Shown: positions 32,434-43,162, counted from the stretch's first letter. The stretch is DNA of 64,000 nucleotides from Verpa conica (GCA_033030425.1 JAUFSD010000002.1:3286001-3350000); one strand, 5' to 3'. Numbers and translations are program-made. The notes: a model not told the origin generated them from the sequence alone.

Positions 32434-34095
32434 ATGTCCTTCTCCGGTGCCTACGTCGACTATGTCGACCCCTACGCCGACAAACCACTAAGCGAATACG
32501 ACGACTCCATGTTGAGAGTACTGCTGAAAGCGAGGAGAAAGACCACGCTCGCGCAGCATTCATCCAAGGGCTTTGCAGTTGCAAATAACAACTGGGCCTA
32601 CTTTCAGCAGAAGACGGCGGAAATCAAGACGGAGATCCAGCGGAGGCATACAGAGAAAGTGATGGCCGCCACTCCTGGATCCACCCCCGCCCTGACCCCG
32701 CTCACCCAAACCTTTCTCCCTTTTGGCACCGCGGCCTCCTCCTCTTCCAGATCCGCCTCCCCTTCAAAACGACCTAGAGTCGACTCTACCGCTAGTGGTA
32801 GCCGCTTCTCCGCTTTGGCAGAGAGTTTTGAGGTGGAGACCCCCCTTAAAGACCCCACCCCCCAAACCCAGGACACCGAGATGTCTCTGGACCAGCCAGA
32901 TTTCCTGGCCCCCTACGACCCTAAAGTTTCCTACCTCCCCCCCTCCATCGAATCCAAGAGCGGGACAGTCAATTATACCACCTGGCTGATCCACAACGCC
33001 ATCTCCCCCCTTCTCAAATCCATCAGCACTCTGACAGACGAGGTGGTCTACCTCAAAGCGACCGTGGCTCGCTTACAGACCAACACCCGTCCACAACAAC
33101 CCCCTTTACCAGCACCACAGTCACAAGCACAACAGCCAAAGGCTTCGAAACCCGCGGCCCCCAAACCCCAGAGACAAACCAAGGCCAGCTACGCTGAGGC
33201 AGCGAAAAAGCCAGCTCAGCCAGCACCCAAGGCCCCCTCCCCTCCAGCCAAAAAGAAGAAGGTTGAACCCCTCTTTAAACCCCAATACACAAAGATCAAC
33301 AGAGAGTTTGTGATAGAACTCTCTGAACCAGCGCCAGACGGGGTCACTGAAGACTCTATCCTGGCCAAAGTCAACAACACCCTCAAGGGAACGGGAGTTT
33401 CCTTCCTCATGGCCCGATACACCAGCAAGTCAAACCTGGTCTTCTCTGGCGGCCCTAATCAACCAGGAGAAAGTGCGGCACCGTACTCAGAGAACATCTG
33501 CGCGGCGCTGTCTGCCCTCGGTCTCTCCCCCACCTCAGCCAAAGCCAACAGTCGTTGGTCCAAGTTTATCCTTCACGGAGTTCCCACGTCCGTCGGAGAT
33601 GGAGTTAAAGCGGGCGAAGAGATAGCCGCCCACGTCGAGCTTAACCTCCCAAATGTGCAGCTAGCACAAGTTCCCAGATGGCTCAGTAGAGACCGGACCA
33701 ACAAAAACCACTCCTCCATGATTCTCGCCTTCCCAGGAAGAGTCACCATCGAAAATCTCGGGTGCAGGTACTTAGTCATCTTGAATAAGATGTGCCGCCT
33801 CGAACCCTTTATCCCAATTACCCCATCTACGCAGTGTCAAAACTGCCAGCGCTACGGCCACCATCATCTACGCTGCAAAAGTGAAGCTTGCTGCGCAGTG
33901 TGTGCTGGCTCCCATCACTCCTCCGAACATAAGTGCCACTCCTGTAAAGGAGGTGTTAAGTGCACTCATCTACCCATCAAGTGTGTCAACTGTCCGCAGA
34001 ACCCAGGACATAAGGCCAACGACCCAGCTTGCCCTACGCGAGCCAAGCTATCCATTAAGAAAGGTAAGGAAGTTGAAGTAGTCATGACGGACTAA
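32434..34095 (+). CDS. Gag-like CCHC zinc-knuckle protein of element B
   Basis: 553-aa intact ORF, same architecture as copy A: N-terminal MSFSGAYVDYVDPYADKPLS, Pro/Ser-rich middle with SKRPRVDS, KKKKVEP linker, RRM-like central part beginning KINREFVIEL, and three C-terminal zinc knuckles (CQNCQRYGHHHLRC first). Differences from A are concentrated in residues 29-62 and in the Pro/Gln linker, while the central part and knuckles are almost unchanged in protein despite many third-position differences in DNA. No RT or integrase follows within the element. Confidence 0.85.
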   Translation: MSFSGAYVDYVDPYADKPLSEYDDSMLRVLLKARRKTTLAQHSSKGFAVANNNWAYFQQKTAEIKTEIQRRHTEKVMAATPGSTPALTPLTQTFLPFGTAASSSSRSASPSKRPRVDSTASGSRFSALAESFEVETPLKDPTPQTQDTEMSLDQPDFLAPYDPKVSYLPPSIESKSGTVNYTTWLIHNAISPLLKSISTLTDEVVYLKATVARLQTNTRPQQPPLPAPQSQAQQPKASKPAAPKPQRQTKASYAEAAKKPAQPAPKAPSPPAKKKKVEPLFKPQYTKINREFVIELSEPAPDGVTEDSILAKVNNTLKGTGVSFLMARYTSKSNLVFSGGPNQPGESAAPYSENICAALSALGLSPTSAKANSRWSKFILHGVPTSVGDGVKAGEEIAAHVELNLPNVQLAQVPRWLSRDRTNKNHSSMILAFPGRVTIENLGCRYLVILNKMCRLEPFIPITPSTQCQNCQRYGHHHLRCKSEACCAVCAGSHHSSEHKCHSCKGGVKCTHLPIKCVNCPQNPGHKANDPACPTRAKLSIKKGKEVEVVMTD

Positions 34096-34500
34096 GGAGT
34101 CTCTTCTCTTTCGGAACATTTTCTTTTCCCCTTACGATCACGGCTAGTCTGTAATTTCTTTTCGGTTATAAGGTATTTTTCTCTCGTAGTTTTTCCTCAC
34201 ACGTTTTTGATCTAGTCAAGTAGTTTTCTTGTCGCTTTTTATTTTTGTATTTACTCTTAGTGCGCGCCATTCATATGGCTTACCTAATGGGCCTCGGGCC
34301 TAGATGGGAAATAAAAACTCTCTCTCTCTCTCTCTCTTCAGTTAGATTCAATAGAAGCTTTTTCTTCTCGCTGCCTCTCTACCATTACATCGCTACGCGA
34401 TCGCTGAACCCACTGTGACTACATCACAAACTCTTGGTATTTTGCTTGCAACGGATAGTTGCCTTGCCATTAAGTTAGTTGTGTCCTGTGGCTACGTTGT

Positions 34501-34868
34501 TTTCAAGGGGGACAGCGTGAGGACAGCGTGACCACAGGATACAACTAACTCGATGGCAAGGTAACTATCCGTTACAAGCAAAATACCAAAGGTTTGTGAG
34601 GTAAGAAGTGGTTTCAGCGATCGCGAAGCGATGAGACAGCGAAGAGGCAGCGAAGAAAGAAGTTTGTATTGGTTCTAACTGAAGAAACGTTGCGTAAAGA
34701 AAGAAGAAAGAAAACTATTACAGTGAGGGAGCAACGCTCCCTATTTATACAAAAATCTCTTCCTCACACAATGCCTTTGTTCCCCACTTCCGACACCTGT
34801 TACCCTATCTCCCTCCTTGCACGAGTCACGATAAGGCTCACCCTTGCGTCCCTGATCCCTCCGTGAAA
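34501..34868 (-). mobile_element. short TTTCA-family unit F (368 bp)
   Basis: Inverse orientation: starts TTTCAAGGGGG, ends CCTCCGTGAAA. GTTGT at 34496-34500 and 34869-34873. Contains TATAAATA with the palindrome, no ORF. Confidence 0.85.
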
Positions 34869-34873
34869 GTTGT

Positions 34874-35239
34874 TTTCAAGGGGACAGCGTGGGGACAGCG
34901 TAACCACAGGATACAACTAACTCAATGGCACGGTAACTATCCGTTACAAGCAAAATACCAAGGGTTTGTGGAGTAAGAAGTGGGTTCAGCGATCGCAAGG
35001 TGATGTGGCAGCAGAGAGGCAGCGAAGAAAGAAGTTTGTATTGGTTCTAACTGAAGAAACGTTGCGTAAAGAAAAGAGAAAGAAAACTACTACAGAGAGG
35101 GAGCAACGCTCCCTATTTATACAAAAACTTCTGTTTATACAATGCCCTTGTTTTCCAACCTCCGACACTTGTTACCCTACCTCCCTCCTTGTATGAGTCA
35201 CAACCTGGCTCGCCCTAGCGTCCTTATCACTCCATGAAA
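34874..35239 (-). mobile_element. short TTTCA-family unit G (366 bp)
   Basis: Directly follows unit F after one GTTGT (34869-34873) and is followed by another GTTGT (35240-35244). Nearly identical to unit E. Confidence 0.85.
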
Positions 35240-37179
35240 GTTGTCTCCCACGCTGTCCCCCTTGAAAGCGTGGGGCAAGCTGGATCGTTGGCCTTATGTC
35301 CTGAGGTCTGCAGACAGTTGACACACTTAATAGGTAGGTGGGTGCACTTAACACCTCCTTTACAGGAGTGGCACTTGTGTTCGGAGGAGTGGTGGGAACC
35401 GGCACACACTGCGCAGCAAGCTTCACTTTTGCAGCGCAGGTGATGATGGCCATAGCGTTGACAGTTTTGACACTGTGTGGACGGGGTGATTGGGATAAAG
35501 GGCTCGAGGCGGCACATCTTGTTCAAGATGACTAGGTACCTGCACCCGAGGTTTTCGATAGTAACTCTTCCGGGGAAGGCGAGGATCATGGAGGAGTGAT
35601 TTTTGTTGGTCCGGTCTCTACTGAGCCATCTGGGAATTTGTGCTAACTGCACATTTGGGAGGCTAAGCTCGACGTGGGCGGCTACCTCTTCGCCCGCTTT
35701 AACTCCATCTCCGACGGACGTGGGGACTCCGTGGAGGATAAACTTGGACCAACGACTGTTGGCTTTGGCTGAGGTGGGGGAGAGACCGAGGGCAGACAGT
35801 GCCGCGTTTTCTCCTGGTTGATTGGGGCCGCCAGAGAAGACCAGGTTTGACTTGCTGGTGTATCGGGCCATGAGGAAGGAAACTCCCGTTCCCTTGAGGG
35901 TGTTGTTGACTTTGGCCAAAACGGAGTCTTCAGAGACTCCTTCTGGCGCTGGTTCAGAGAGTTCTATCACAAACTCTCTGTTGATTTTTGTGTATTGGGG
36001 TTTGAAGAGGGGTTCAACCTTCTTCTTTTTGGCTGGAGGGGAGGGGGCCTTAAGTGCTGGCTGGGCTGGCTTCTTTGCCGCCTCGGCATAGCTGGCCTTT
36101 GTCTGTTTGTGGGGTTTGGGAGCCGCCGGTTTTGGGGCCTTTGGCTGTTGTGGTTGTGGCTGTGGTAGCGGTGGGGAGGGTTGTTGTGGACGGGTGTTGG
36201 TCTGTAAGCGAGCCACGGTCGCTTTGAGGTAGACCACCTCGTCTGTCAAGGTGTCGATGGATTTGAGGAGGGGGGAGATGGCGTTGTGGATCAGCCAGGT
36301 GGTATAGTTGACTGTCCCGCTCTTGGACTCGATGGAGGGGGGAAGGTAGGAAACTTTGGGGTCGTACGGAGCCAGAAAGTCTGGCTGGTCCAGAGACATT
36401 TCGGTGTCCTGGGTTTGGGGGGTGGGGTCTTTGAGGGGGGTTTCCACCTCAAAACTCTCTGCTAAGGCAGAGAAACGACTGCCGCTGGCGGTAGAGTCGA
36501 CTCTAGGTCGTTTTGAGGGGGAGGCGGATCTGGAGGAGGAGGAGGCCGCAGTGCCAAAGGGGAGGAAGGTCTGGGTGAGCGGGGTCAGGGCGGGGGTGGA
36601 TCCAGGAGTGGCGGCCATCACTTTCTCTGTGTGCCTCCGCTGGATTTCCGTTTCAATTTCCGCTGTCTTCTGTTGAAAGTAGGCCCAGTTGTTATTCACA
36701 ACTGCGAAGCCTTTAGAGGAGTGCTGCGCAAGAGTCATTCTCTTTCTTGCTTTCAGCAGTACTTTCAGCGTGGGATCGTCGTATTCGCTTAGGAATTTGT
36801 TGGCGTAGGGGTCGACGTAGTCGACGTAAGGACCGGAGAAAGACATTTCTGAAGGTACGCAAGGCTTCAGAAAGAAATAAGGTATATAGATCGAAAGACT
36901 CTTATCAAAAGGAACTTGCCCGAAGGTTTGCGCTCGTGAAAGAGGAAAAGGTCGTGGTATAGACACGCTCCCTAGGAAGAAACGTTGCGTAAAGAAGAAA
37001 GAGAAAAACTCCTACAAGAGGGGAGCGAAGCTCCCTATTTATACCCAAAAACCCCGTCCTCACCTCCTTCCTTTTTCTCCTTCATGCATGAGTCGTCGCT
37101 ACGACTCACCCCAATTCCCTTGCGCGCATAATCCACTACTTAGTGCCCTCCTGGCATCCCTGCTTACCGATCCGTGAAA

Positions 37180-37911
37180 GTGAAGCCCCGCTTATATACC
37201 AAAACCCCGACCCTCCGAGCTCTATTTCCCTGCCCGCATTACCTAAACCTACTTCGATTATTACAAATTCCCTTGGATATGCCATATTCTTCCCCTAAGT
37301 CACTTTCCCATACTAATCCAATACTAAAAATACAAGTGTCCCTTTGGGACCTCTCGGACGTCCTATTCTCATTCTGTTTTCTCCGACATATGCGCTTACC
37401 CTAAAAAAGCTTAACCCCCAAAATCCGGCATCCCATTAACGTTTGGTGTGACAGTGCGGGCCTAAAGGACCCCTTTTGGGACTCCTTCATAAACTGGCTG
37501 CGCTATTGTGCACGCAATCGACCCAATCTCCTCGTGGAGGCGAGGTTAAAGGTGACCCGCTTCTGCAGGCGCCGGTCCGGTTCAGAATCGATCGCTCTAT
37601 ACATTTCCCCGATACCTCTGAAACTGCCCGCGACATCCTCCCCCGTTTTTTGCTCAAAATCCAGAACCGCCCCGGCCAGCCTAGTGGTTTGAAGCAGTTT
37701 CTTGGTGTGGTCCTCTGGAGAGTTTGGGGGACCAAGTCCCCCATGATGAACACTAAATCTGGCTGCAATTGACTGTATCCTTCAAGCTGCTCATAACAAT
37801 TAGGCTTGGCACTAATTACACCCATTAAAAATATTAATTCTTGGTAAAATTCAGAGTATTTTATTTAAGTCACTTTAATTCTTTTTTTTTTGGTGGTTGC
37901 AACCGAGAAAG
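37180..37911. other. right edge of transposon island
   Basis: Pyrimidine-rich DNA with overlapping 98- and 112-codon frames on both strands (37476-37825), none recognised. Ends at the right inverted repeat. Confidence 0.4.
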
Positions 37912-37952
37912 TTGAAAGTGCGAACTGGTCTATACAAGCCCCCGTACATATG
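37912..37952 (+). repeat. right member of inverted repeat flanking the island
   Basis: 40 of 41 positions match the inverse of 23736-23776; both copies lie just outside the nested elements. Confidence 0.75.
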
Positions 37953-39112
37953 TATCAAGATATCCATCTTGGCGTGGATGCCTCGTGCTGTTTTTCTATT
38001 AAGTAAAATTTAATGAAGTAGTTACATCCTTATCAAGAGAACCCGTTTAAGCGCATGCCTGTTTTGGGAGTGTTCAATATAATCAACGGAATAGGAAAGA
38101 ATGAATTATATTCGTCCATCGTGCCTCATTGATTCAAAGCTTTGAACCCGGGATATAGAGCCGGGGTGGAAAATAGAATTATTTTCCGGCAGCTAGAAGC
38201 ATGTATCTAATTGGATATAGATTTTCAAATAAGTCTAATTATAGAATTTATATCGAACGCTTTGGCTATTCCTCAGTATAGGATAGTGGATTCGTAGAAT
38301 ATTTACGGGGTCAAAAAGGTAGTAATAAAGTCCCGGGACCTTTCGCGACCATTACCGATGATCACTGAGGTATTCGAGGAACTATGGGGTTTGGAGGAGA
38401 GGAGAGACATATCTACAGACGGCTGCATCCCTTGTAGGCGGTGGGTGTATTATCAAAGCCTGTGAAGTTATGAGGAAGCTTGCATCAGCTTACAAGATCT
38501 GGCTTCACTGGAATCACTAGAATCACTGATACTACAAATGAACTAAGTTCAGCTAAATTATACTCACGCTACAAGAATGCACCCAGCTCGAATTTGGCAT
38601 TCTTATGGAGGGCAAATTGGAGACAACGGTAACGATGAGAAAGCCTCCCTAAGGTGTAGACTATTAATTGATTCAATAGCCGATGGTGTGTGGGCGCCCT
38701 ATATCTACAACATATATGTAAAAATCGAATTTGGAGTACGATAGGACGAATGGATTGCCTAGATTTTAGATGCGGGGTTGCTGTAGTTATCCGTGTGGAG
38801 ATATGTCAGAACAAAGTGGTATGCCGAAAAGAGGGTGTATCGAGAATTTGCCCGTCCATGAAAATCTCATCTCTTTCACCAGTATCTATAGGTAGCAAGA
38901 TAGATACCCTTTATAGTATTGAAACATAATGAACAGTTATAACTATTACTTAGGTTGTATCTCTAGAAATAATACGTTGTTGCGAGTGTTGAGTGAATGT
39001 GTCTCAAATTCGTGTGTTGGCGCGTGTCTCGTTACAAACAAGCAACCCCTGTCGGATACCTACGCGATAGCTTCAACTTCCCATCTTCGTCCAGCATCCA
39101 AACCAGCCCAGT
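37953..39112. other. intergenic spacer
   Basis: AT-rich, no supportable gene; upstream region of the DUF2293 gene. Confidence 0.5.
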
Positions 39113-41577
39113 ATGAAGGAGCCACCATCACCAGCTTCAAAGGCCGTGAAGCTTGAGAATACCTCTGATGCTGCTACTTTATATCCAAACCTACCAACGT
39201 GTCCTCAATACCCCAAAAAGTCCGCTCTACCGGTAAAGCCAATCAAGCAGGAGCCTATCAAGCAAGAGTTTATCAAACAAGAGTCTATCAAGATCAAGCA
39301 AGAGCCTATCAAGATTAAGGAAGAGCCTATCAGTATCAGGAAAGAGTCTATCAAGGTCAAGCAAGAGTTTATCGAGAAGGAGCCTATCAAGCAGGAGCCT
39401 GTACCTGATAGCGGTGGTCAATGCTCTAGTGTGCCAGCTCGCCCTACGAAACGATCACGCTCCCCAGAGCCAGCGAAGGTTCTTTCCAGTATTCCGGATA
39501 TCGGGGGACATCATAATAACAAGAGAGTGAAAGCCGAGGATGGTAGCCACCATTCACCTCCCATTCACCAGACCCCACCGGTTCAGCCACAGGCTCTTAC
39601 CCAAGCCGAGCTTGAGCTCCAGAGGAAGGCAGCAAAACGTGAGAGAAGACGGCAAAACAAGCTGGCCCGGAAGTTGAAAAAAGCTGAGCTTCTAAAGAAA
39701 AAACCCAGACAGCAGAAATCTAAGACCCCTAAACTTAATAGAAAGGTAATTTGTTCTTAGATTTCAGGGGGGCCGTCGTTAATAAATGTTTTTATAGCAA
39801 AGGAGGTTAGAGATTCGACAAGCACAAGATGACCAGTATGTCTTTGTTCCGGCAGGGAACGTCTATATTACAAGGCATTGTAAGCGATTGACCCTGGAAT
39901 CAGGCCGGAACGTCCGGAGAGTTAATGTACAGTGTTCTTCCCTTGCCTATATCCACCCCTCGGCTTGTTTCTACTTGGCTAAACAACCAGCAGGGTAAGA
40001 AAGGAAAAGGTATTGAGGTGCCTAAGAGCGTCTACGTTACTGTTCTTAAGGACGAGAAGGCTACCCGACATAAGAGGAAGGCAACAGTCGACAAGATCGA
40101 CAAGAAAGAGAAGGACCAAGCTAGGAGACGTTTACTAGTGCTATATCCGAGACTGCCACCCGGAGAGGATAACGTGATTTTGGGAAGGGCCTGGGAAAGG
40201 GTTTGTCTTCTACCACTATTGCATTGATAGTGTCACTAATGTAGTTATCAGAGCTCGGGTCGTGTTGGTAGGACAACAAAATTGGCTCTGGACCAAAAGG
40301 TCCATAAAGCGGTGATTGCACATATTAGGCATAATCATACTAGTTACGGTGTAAAGTTACGGGAAGAATTCGAAATCAACGGAAGGCAGCGAGTTTCGGA
40401 AAATGTCATGCAGAAAGTTAGGCGTCTGACGGGGAAAGAGGTTAATGAAGTCGTGAATCGCTGGAAGCGGCGGCGTGGGGACGCTCAGATCACGAAGCCT
40501 CAAGATCTTAGGCAAGGAAAATCAGAACCAATCGAGGTCATAACCATCGATAGCGACAGCGATAGTGACAACGAAGTTGAAATTATTGAGAACGTGGATG
40601 TCATCCAGGATATTGGTGAAGAGGAAGAGGGGAGGATAGCAGAAGAAATCGATGCAACAAATACCTCTGGTAGTGATAGCGAGGGGGAAGATACCGCGGA
40701 TTGGGATATCGGAGGAGATGAGGATGATTTCTTTTATGCGGAAGAGGCGGATGATGAGGATTATATGGACACTGATAACAGATACATCGTAGGAACTCGA
40801 CGTACGCTCCGTAGCACAAAACGTATATCCGGGGGTACGGAAGATGATTGGGACGGAGATGAGGAAGGGGAGGAAGAGGAGAGAGACGAGGATGATGAAG
40901 AAGATGAAGAAGATGAAGATGATGAAGATGATGAAGAATATGATGAAGAATATGAGCAGAAAGAGGAAGAGGAGGACGAAGAGGAGGACGGGCTTGAAAA
41001 CGAAGGGGAAATTATTGAAAGTGATATGGAAACTAAGGAAATAAAGGAGGAAATAAGGGAAGAAAAAAGGGAAACAACCACGGGGAAGACCAGAGGTGAA
41101 ACCAAAGAAATCAAGGAGGAAATCAAGGAGGCGATTAAGGAAGAAATTAAGCAGGAAACAAAGGAAGAAATTGTGGAGAAGACTAGAGAGGAAACTAAGG
41201 ACAAGAAGACACACGAGGGACAGCGTACAGGGTATCAAGTGGTAAAGAACGAGGACGAGATAGAGTTGGACTTGACAGACATTGAGTCCATCTGTGGTTA
41301 TAGCCAACCCTCAGAGAACAAGTCCGATTTGCCGAAGGAGCAAGAGGAGGTCCAAGTAAAAACTGAGGCAAGTTGCAGTATATCTTCTCATTCAGTGGAT
41401 AACGAGGAAATGGGAGTATGCGAGATTGGACAGACTCATATCCAGCCTTCGGAAAAGCACAAGAGTGAATGCGAGGACAAGAAAGAGTTTGAGGATCCAA
41501 GAAAGGAGAGTATAAGGTCTGAGATTGAGGAGGCAGAGGCAGAAATCTACCGTGACTTTGGCTTTGGTGACATGTAG
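39113..41577 (+). CDS. DUF2293 protein with tandem sumoylation-type motifs, four exons
   Basis: Exons 39113-39745, 39798-39926, 39991-40200, 40252-41577; 765 aa, GT-AG, all phase 0. N-terminus (residues 12-95) is a repeat array with eight psi-K-x-E tetrapeptides (VKLE, IKQE several times, IKEE, VKQE), plus RVKAED near residue 136. A basic Lys/Arg block follows. Exons 2 to 4 form the DUF2293 domain: QDDQYVFVPAGNVYITRHC, RLPPGEDNVILGRAWER, GRTTKLALDQKV and VIAHIRHNHTSYGVKL. After it comes VITIDSDSDSD (about residues 420-430), like a SUMO-interacting motif, then a long Asp/Glu-rich region with further IKEE repeats and ELDLTDIES. DUF2293 has no established function. The composition suggests a nuclear, SUMO-connected chromatin or nucleolar protein; inference. 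A second-strand frame (40522-41307) is only the shadow of the acidic repeats. Confidence 0.85.
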
Positions 41578-42062
41578 TAATTAGTCTTGAGTTGAAGGAT
41601 GAAAGTCAATGGCAGTGTATTTTGGGGGATTAGGTCTATTAAATTTTCTGTGGGGATGTATCCGTCTGGAGGCTTTTTGCCAGTTAATTTTTAAGTTAGC
41701 CCTAGTGCGCTATATATTATCATTATGCTTCTTGTATTTCGTGTCTATATAGTATTCCTTTATCTTAGTTATAGTAGTGGTATAGGGTTTGGGTACTTGT
41801 AGCAAGTCAATAATACCGTATGGCTTGGCGCCAAGGATCGTGTCGCTGTTTGGGTGATGTCATAATATCATTGCATCCGGACAGCAACATTCAAACCTGA
41901 ATTCATGCCTCATCTGCTCATAAAAGAGGATCTTGCGGGTCATTTCTTTACAATCTTGTACTTATTCTAAACCTAACAGAAGTCGACCGACACCCGCGAT
42001 CCCCTGGCCTCAGATCTTCAGACTACTCATCCCCAGTGCTTAGAGCCTCATAAAACACTGAA
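41578..42062. other. intergenic spacer
   Basis: Co-directional spacer between two plus-strand genes; nothing recognised. Confidence 0.5.
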
Positions 42063-43162
42063 ATGCTAGAGGCACTTTTATCCCTCTCCGGAATCGGGCT
42101 TTTTTATTCCTCTTCCTGGACATCATGGTCAACCTCACTGAACGTCCTGTTCTTTTATATAACATGGTCAACTCTTCTCTTATCGCAACCCCCGCTTAAG
42201 ATTGAAGTGCTGGGCACACTTATGGTCCGGTTGTTGTTCTTTTGGGTTCCTTCACTCATATTTCTTGCCCTTGACACTACATTCCCCAGTATAACTCAAG
42301 AATGGAAAATACAGGGCGCCAAAACGTTACCTAACAAGAAGTCTTGGAAAGTAGTCGGATGGGCCATGGGGAATATGGTCCTTGGTACTGGGGTGCAAGC
42401 GCTTGTAGAATTGTTTCTCGTAGATGTCATCAAATGGAAAAGTGCCCTAAAGGTTTCTAGCACGCTACCAATGCCTGGTGGAATGGCGTGGGATATACTG
42501 CGAGGGTTTTTACTCCGGGAGGTTAGTTCAAATGGCTTATAATATTTATCAGGAAATTACTTATTCATACTTTTAGGTTCTTCAATACTACATTCACCGC
42601 TTTGCCCTGCATGAAAGTGGGGAGCTCCCACAAGCATTGCACAAAAGCTGGCAACATTCGCTTGTAGGACCATGGTCAGCCGTTGCCCATTACGACCACC
42701 CTTTGCCGTATCTTTTACTCCGGTTTATACCTGTGTATCTGCCTGCTGTATTTATCACCCTCCCGAAACACCCACGAAGATCATTGCTAACTGGGGAAGG
42801 TCATGTTCCGCTTCCATATCCTGACATATTTCTTATTTGTCGGTTTGGTTTCGCTCGAGGAGTCTCTTTCGCATAGTGGATATAGTTCAGTTTTCTTCTC
42901 TTCGCTCCTCACTGGTGCTGGGAGAAGGACGGATCGACACTTTGCCTCAAGAGGAAAGGTATTTCCCCGAACACCATCATATTTGACCTTTGAGACTTTG
43001 CTAACGAGAAATGATTCTTAGGGGAATTTTGCACCGTGGGCGGTGCTGGACTGGATTCACGACACCAGTTTGGGTAGTGATATTATTCAGGATCCGAAGA
43101 GTGCTTGGAATGGATATAAAGAGAGAAGGAATAGGGTAAAGTCGGGAAAGAAGAATGATTAA
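42063..43162 (+). CDS. fatty acid hydroxylase / sterol desaturase family membrane protein, four exons
   Basis: Exons 42063-42521, 42577-42747, 42800-42958, 43022-43162; 309 aa, GT-AG, all phase 0. Several hydrophobic helices in the first 150 residues, then the di-iron histidine pattern of the family: YYIHRFALH (HX4H), LHKSWQHS (HX4H), VAHYDHP, SLEESLSHSGY and RRTDRHF, ending GNFAPWAVLDWIHDTSLG. Family members are endoplasmic reticulum oxidoreductases that hydroxylate or desaturate lipids (fatty acids, sterols, sphingoid bases) using bound iron. Substrate is not predictable from what I see. The frame breaks at LLTGEG and at RGK are explained by introns, not by damage. Confidence 0.8.

Larger units (their letters stand above)
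32120..35267 (+). mobile_element. TTTCA-family long element, copy B, containing units F and G
   Basis: Begins TTTCACGGAGCG at 32120 and ends CCCCCTTGAAA at 35267, with GCGTG duplicated on both sides. TATA box and palindrome lie near 32238-32260. Its 3' terminal region is interrupted at 34496-35244 by two short units placed head to tail. Without them the element is about 2.4 kb, like copy A. Confidence 0.85.
32059..36846 (-). pseudogene. Gag-like ORF of copy C, interrupted near its C-terminus
   Basis: Starts MSFSGPYVDYVDPYANKFLS at 36846 and is open to the copy B insertion, just after the last zinc knuckle (NDPACPT). The final ~19 codons (ending EVVMTD) are on the other side at 32114-32059. 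It also carries an in-frame deletion of nine codons relative to copies A and B (after GENAA, before LSALGL). No other break is visible; without the insertion the frame would be intact. Confidence 0.8.
31811..37179 (-). mobile_element. TTTCA-family long element, copy C, split by copy B
   Basis: Minus-strand element whose 5' end is TTTCACGGATCGG at 37179, promoter with TATAAATA and the palindrome GGGAGC/GCTCCC (37021-37035). Copy B is inserted at 32120-35267 with GCGTG duplicated (32115-32119, 35268-35272). The 3' part is 31811-32119; after a (TTAC)n microsatellite the conserved family 3' end is missing, so the 3' terminus was lost or replaced. Confidence 0.8.

Noticed and set aside
34501..35239. 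Short TTTCA units as solo LTRs
   Set aside because: They are LTR-sized, have TATA boxes and 5-bp duplications, but lack TG...CA ends, and the long copies contain their two halves around the ORF instead of two full repeats. An internal-deletion derivative fits better, though I keep the alternative open in the findings.
39236..39400. Short regular repeats as a CRISPR-like array
   Set aside because: They are 15-24 nt units encoding IKQE-type peptides inside a gene of a eukaryote.
40522..41307. 261- and 147-codon minus-strand frames rich in Phe/Leu/Ser
   Set aside because: Shadows of the GAA/GAT-rich acidic region of the DUF2293 gene.
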